The notes under the pieces are model-generated. The model ran no database searches. It saw only the letters and a program-made list of their open reading frames with translations, and was not told the DNA's origin. A stretch of 64,000 bases of DNA. Origin: an uncultured Collinsella sp. GTDB taxonomy: Bacteria > Actinomycetota > Coriobacteriia > Coriobacteriales > Coriobacteriaceae. This document shows positions 62,771 to 64,000 of the stretch, in pieces. The position numbers were made by a program, and so were the translations under genes. The stretch covers positions 1 to 64,000 of the forward strand of contig CATWVA010000007.1 of the NCBI GenBank assembly GCA_958354105.1, read 5' to 3'. Positions within the stretch are counted from its first letter, which is position 1. Each line of letters opens with the position of its first letter.

Positions 62771-64000
62771 CAGAATCCTCCAAACTCACGATCTTCACGT
62801 GCCATCTCGGCGTCGACAGATTCCAGCGCGGCAAGCCCCTCCTCGTCCAACAGGACCTCGCGCGGCTTAGAACCGTCGGGCGGGCCGACGACACCCTTTT
62901 CTTCCAGCATGTCCATAATACGCCCGGCACGCGCATAGCCAACCTTCAGACGACGTTGCAGGCCAGATGTGGAGCCAAGCTGCGATTCCACCACAATATG
63001 GGCGGCTTCCCAAATGAGCGGATCATCGTCTTGCGGCTCGGCGACTCCGGTGCGGACAATGCCGCCGCCACCAGCCATGGACATGGAAGCGGGCGCCACG
63101 GCGGACAGAATCTCCTCGTGGTAGTCGGGCTCGCTCTGCGACTTGACGAACTCGACAATCTCGTTGATTTCGTCGTCCGAGACAAAGCAGCCCTGGATAC
63201 GGCGGGGCTTGCCCCAGTCGACCTTGGAGAACAACATGTCGCCCAAACCGGTGAGCTTCTCGGCGCCCATCTGATCGATGATGACGCGCGAGTCGATGCC
63301 CGTGGCGACGTTAAAGGCGATGCGGTTGGTGATGTTGGCCTTGATGAGGCCCGTCACCACGTTGGAGCTGGGGCGCTGCGTGGCAACGATAAGATGAATA
63401 CCGGCGGCACGGCCCAGCTGTGCAATACGCACGATCGAGGCCTCGACATCCTTACCGGCGACCATCATCAGGTCAGAGAGCTCGTCAATGATAATGACAA
63501 GGTAGGGCATCTTTTGCGGCGGATTGTCGTAATGCTCAAACTCGCCAGCAGCCTGCTTTTCGTTGTAGGTCGAGATCTTACGCACGTTGAGACGCTCGAA
63601 GACCTTCAGGCGACGCTCCATCTCGGACACAGCCCATTGCAGAGCGCTCGCGGCCTGCTTGGGCTCGGTCACCACGGGCACATAGAGATGCGGCAGACCG
63701 TTATAGCCCGCAAGCTCGACGCGCTTGGGGTCGACCATGATCAGGCGAACGTCCTCGGGAAGGGCGCGCATGAGCAATGTCGTGATGATGGAATTGATCA
63801 TCACCGACTTACCAGAACCGGTCGTACCGGCAATCAACAGGTGAGGCATCTTGGCGAGGTCGGCGACAACCGGCGTGCCCTCGGCGTCGCGGCCGATGGC
63901 GAGCTCGAGCGGACCGCCCTTCACATAGGGCAGCACGTCGCCCAGATTGACGTTCTGGCGCTTGCGGTTGGGAATCTCGATGCCCACGAGCGAGGTGCCG
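62770..64000 (-). CDS. ftsK: DNA translocase FtsK, C-terminal part
   Basis: Partial: the frame runs open through base 64000, so the N-terminal membrane part lies outside. AGTTGSGKSVMIN is the P-loop, VIIIDELSDLMM the Walker B region, and the end (GLQRRLKVGYARAGRIMDMLEEKG) is the gamma winged helix that reads KOPS. The reading frame continues above position 63987 (VGIEIPN), so the apparent start is not real. It pumps DNA at the septum and activates XerCD. Confidence 0.95.
   Translation of the reverse strand, partial: GTSLVGIEIPNRKRQNVNLGDVLPYVKGGPLELAIGRDAEGTPVVADLAKMPHLLIAGTTGSGKSVMINSIITTLLMRALPEDVRLIMVDPKRVELAGYNGLPHLYVPVVTEPKQAASALQWAVSEMERRLKVFERLNVRKISTYNEKQAAGEFEHYDNPPQKMPYLVIIIDELSDLMMVAGKDVEASIVRIAQLGRAAGIHLIVATQRPSSNVVTGLIKANITNRIAFNVATGIDSRVIIDQMGAEKLTGLGDMLFSKVDWGKPRRIQGCFVSDDEINEIVEFVKSQSEPDYHEEILSAVAPASMSMAGGGGIVRTGVAEPQDDDPLIWEAAHIVVESQLGSTSGLQRRLKVGYARAGRIMDMLEEKGVVGPPDGSKPREVLLDEEGLAALESVDAEMAREDREFGGF

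Overview
The window is bacterial chromosome with a core GC of about 60 percent. Gene content and order point to a host-associated Coriobacteriia (Actinomycetota), most likely a Collinsella or close relative. The evidence is a GC-rich scpA-scpB-rluB-cmk-plsC-ispH-DUF512-der-plsY-gpsA-rpe run, a lexA/LysM divergent pair beside nrdR and dut, a recA-recX-rny-spoVS-miaB-miaA-hflX run, and no rRNA or CRISPR. Genus is inferred, not proven.

Layout. (1) 1-8.8 kb is an accessory region, less GC-rich in its middle. It has the end of an LPXTG surface protein that is out of frame at a C7 tract, three unrecognised genes on both strands, a lone MNT-type nucleotidyltransferase with an overlapping partner, a Phd/YefM-ParE toxin-antitoxin pair, a gene split by an in-frame stop, tRNA-Val and a possible PD-(D/E)XK-fold protein. 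(2) 8.8-10.2 kb has two near-identical tRNA-Ala transcription units, each preceded by a palindrome-ended repeat, with a CAT-anticodon tRNA between them. (3) 10.2-27.5 kb is a long plus-strand housekeeping array: ABC-F ATPase, M50 protease, condensin subunits, rRNA modification, nucleotide, phospholipid, isoprenoid and CoA synthesis, GTPase Der and Fe-S supply, closed by tRNA-Pro. (4) 27.5-32.5 kb is a surface-protein island: a Flp-type pilin fused to a DUF6273-like domain with a G10 tract in its leader, a zinc-ribbon membrane protein, and decayed genes including a broken paralogue of the pilin. (5) 32.5-37.4 kb is a very GC-rich minus-strand block. It looks like a lantibiotic-immunity ABC transporter (one ATPase, two permeases), a YxeA-like secreted protein and a two-component system, with no biosynthesis genes in view. 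(6) 37.4-46.2 kb holds a CDP-alcohol phosphotransferase, FHA and MerR proteins, apt, an NlpC/P60 hydrolase, DegV, a DUF1836 regulator, trxB and a glycosyltransferase, followed by three long perfect inverted repeats. (7) 46.2-64 kb is mostly minus strand: dut, nrdR, an SOS-controlled LysM/lexA pair, then tRNA modification, RNA decay, recombination, lipid and division genes, ending in a partial ftsK.

The most notable signals are the homopolymer tracts in two surface-protein genes, the 10-G tract lying between two overlapping start codons and the prepilin cleavage site; an inverted pair of small mobile-looking cores, each at the centre of a different perfect palindrome; a 29-bp element shared by the degV and DUF1836 promoter regions; and a 27-bp sequence shared by the recA upstream region and an accessory gene 50 kb away.
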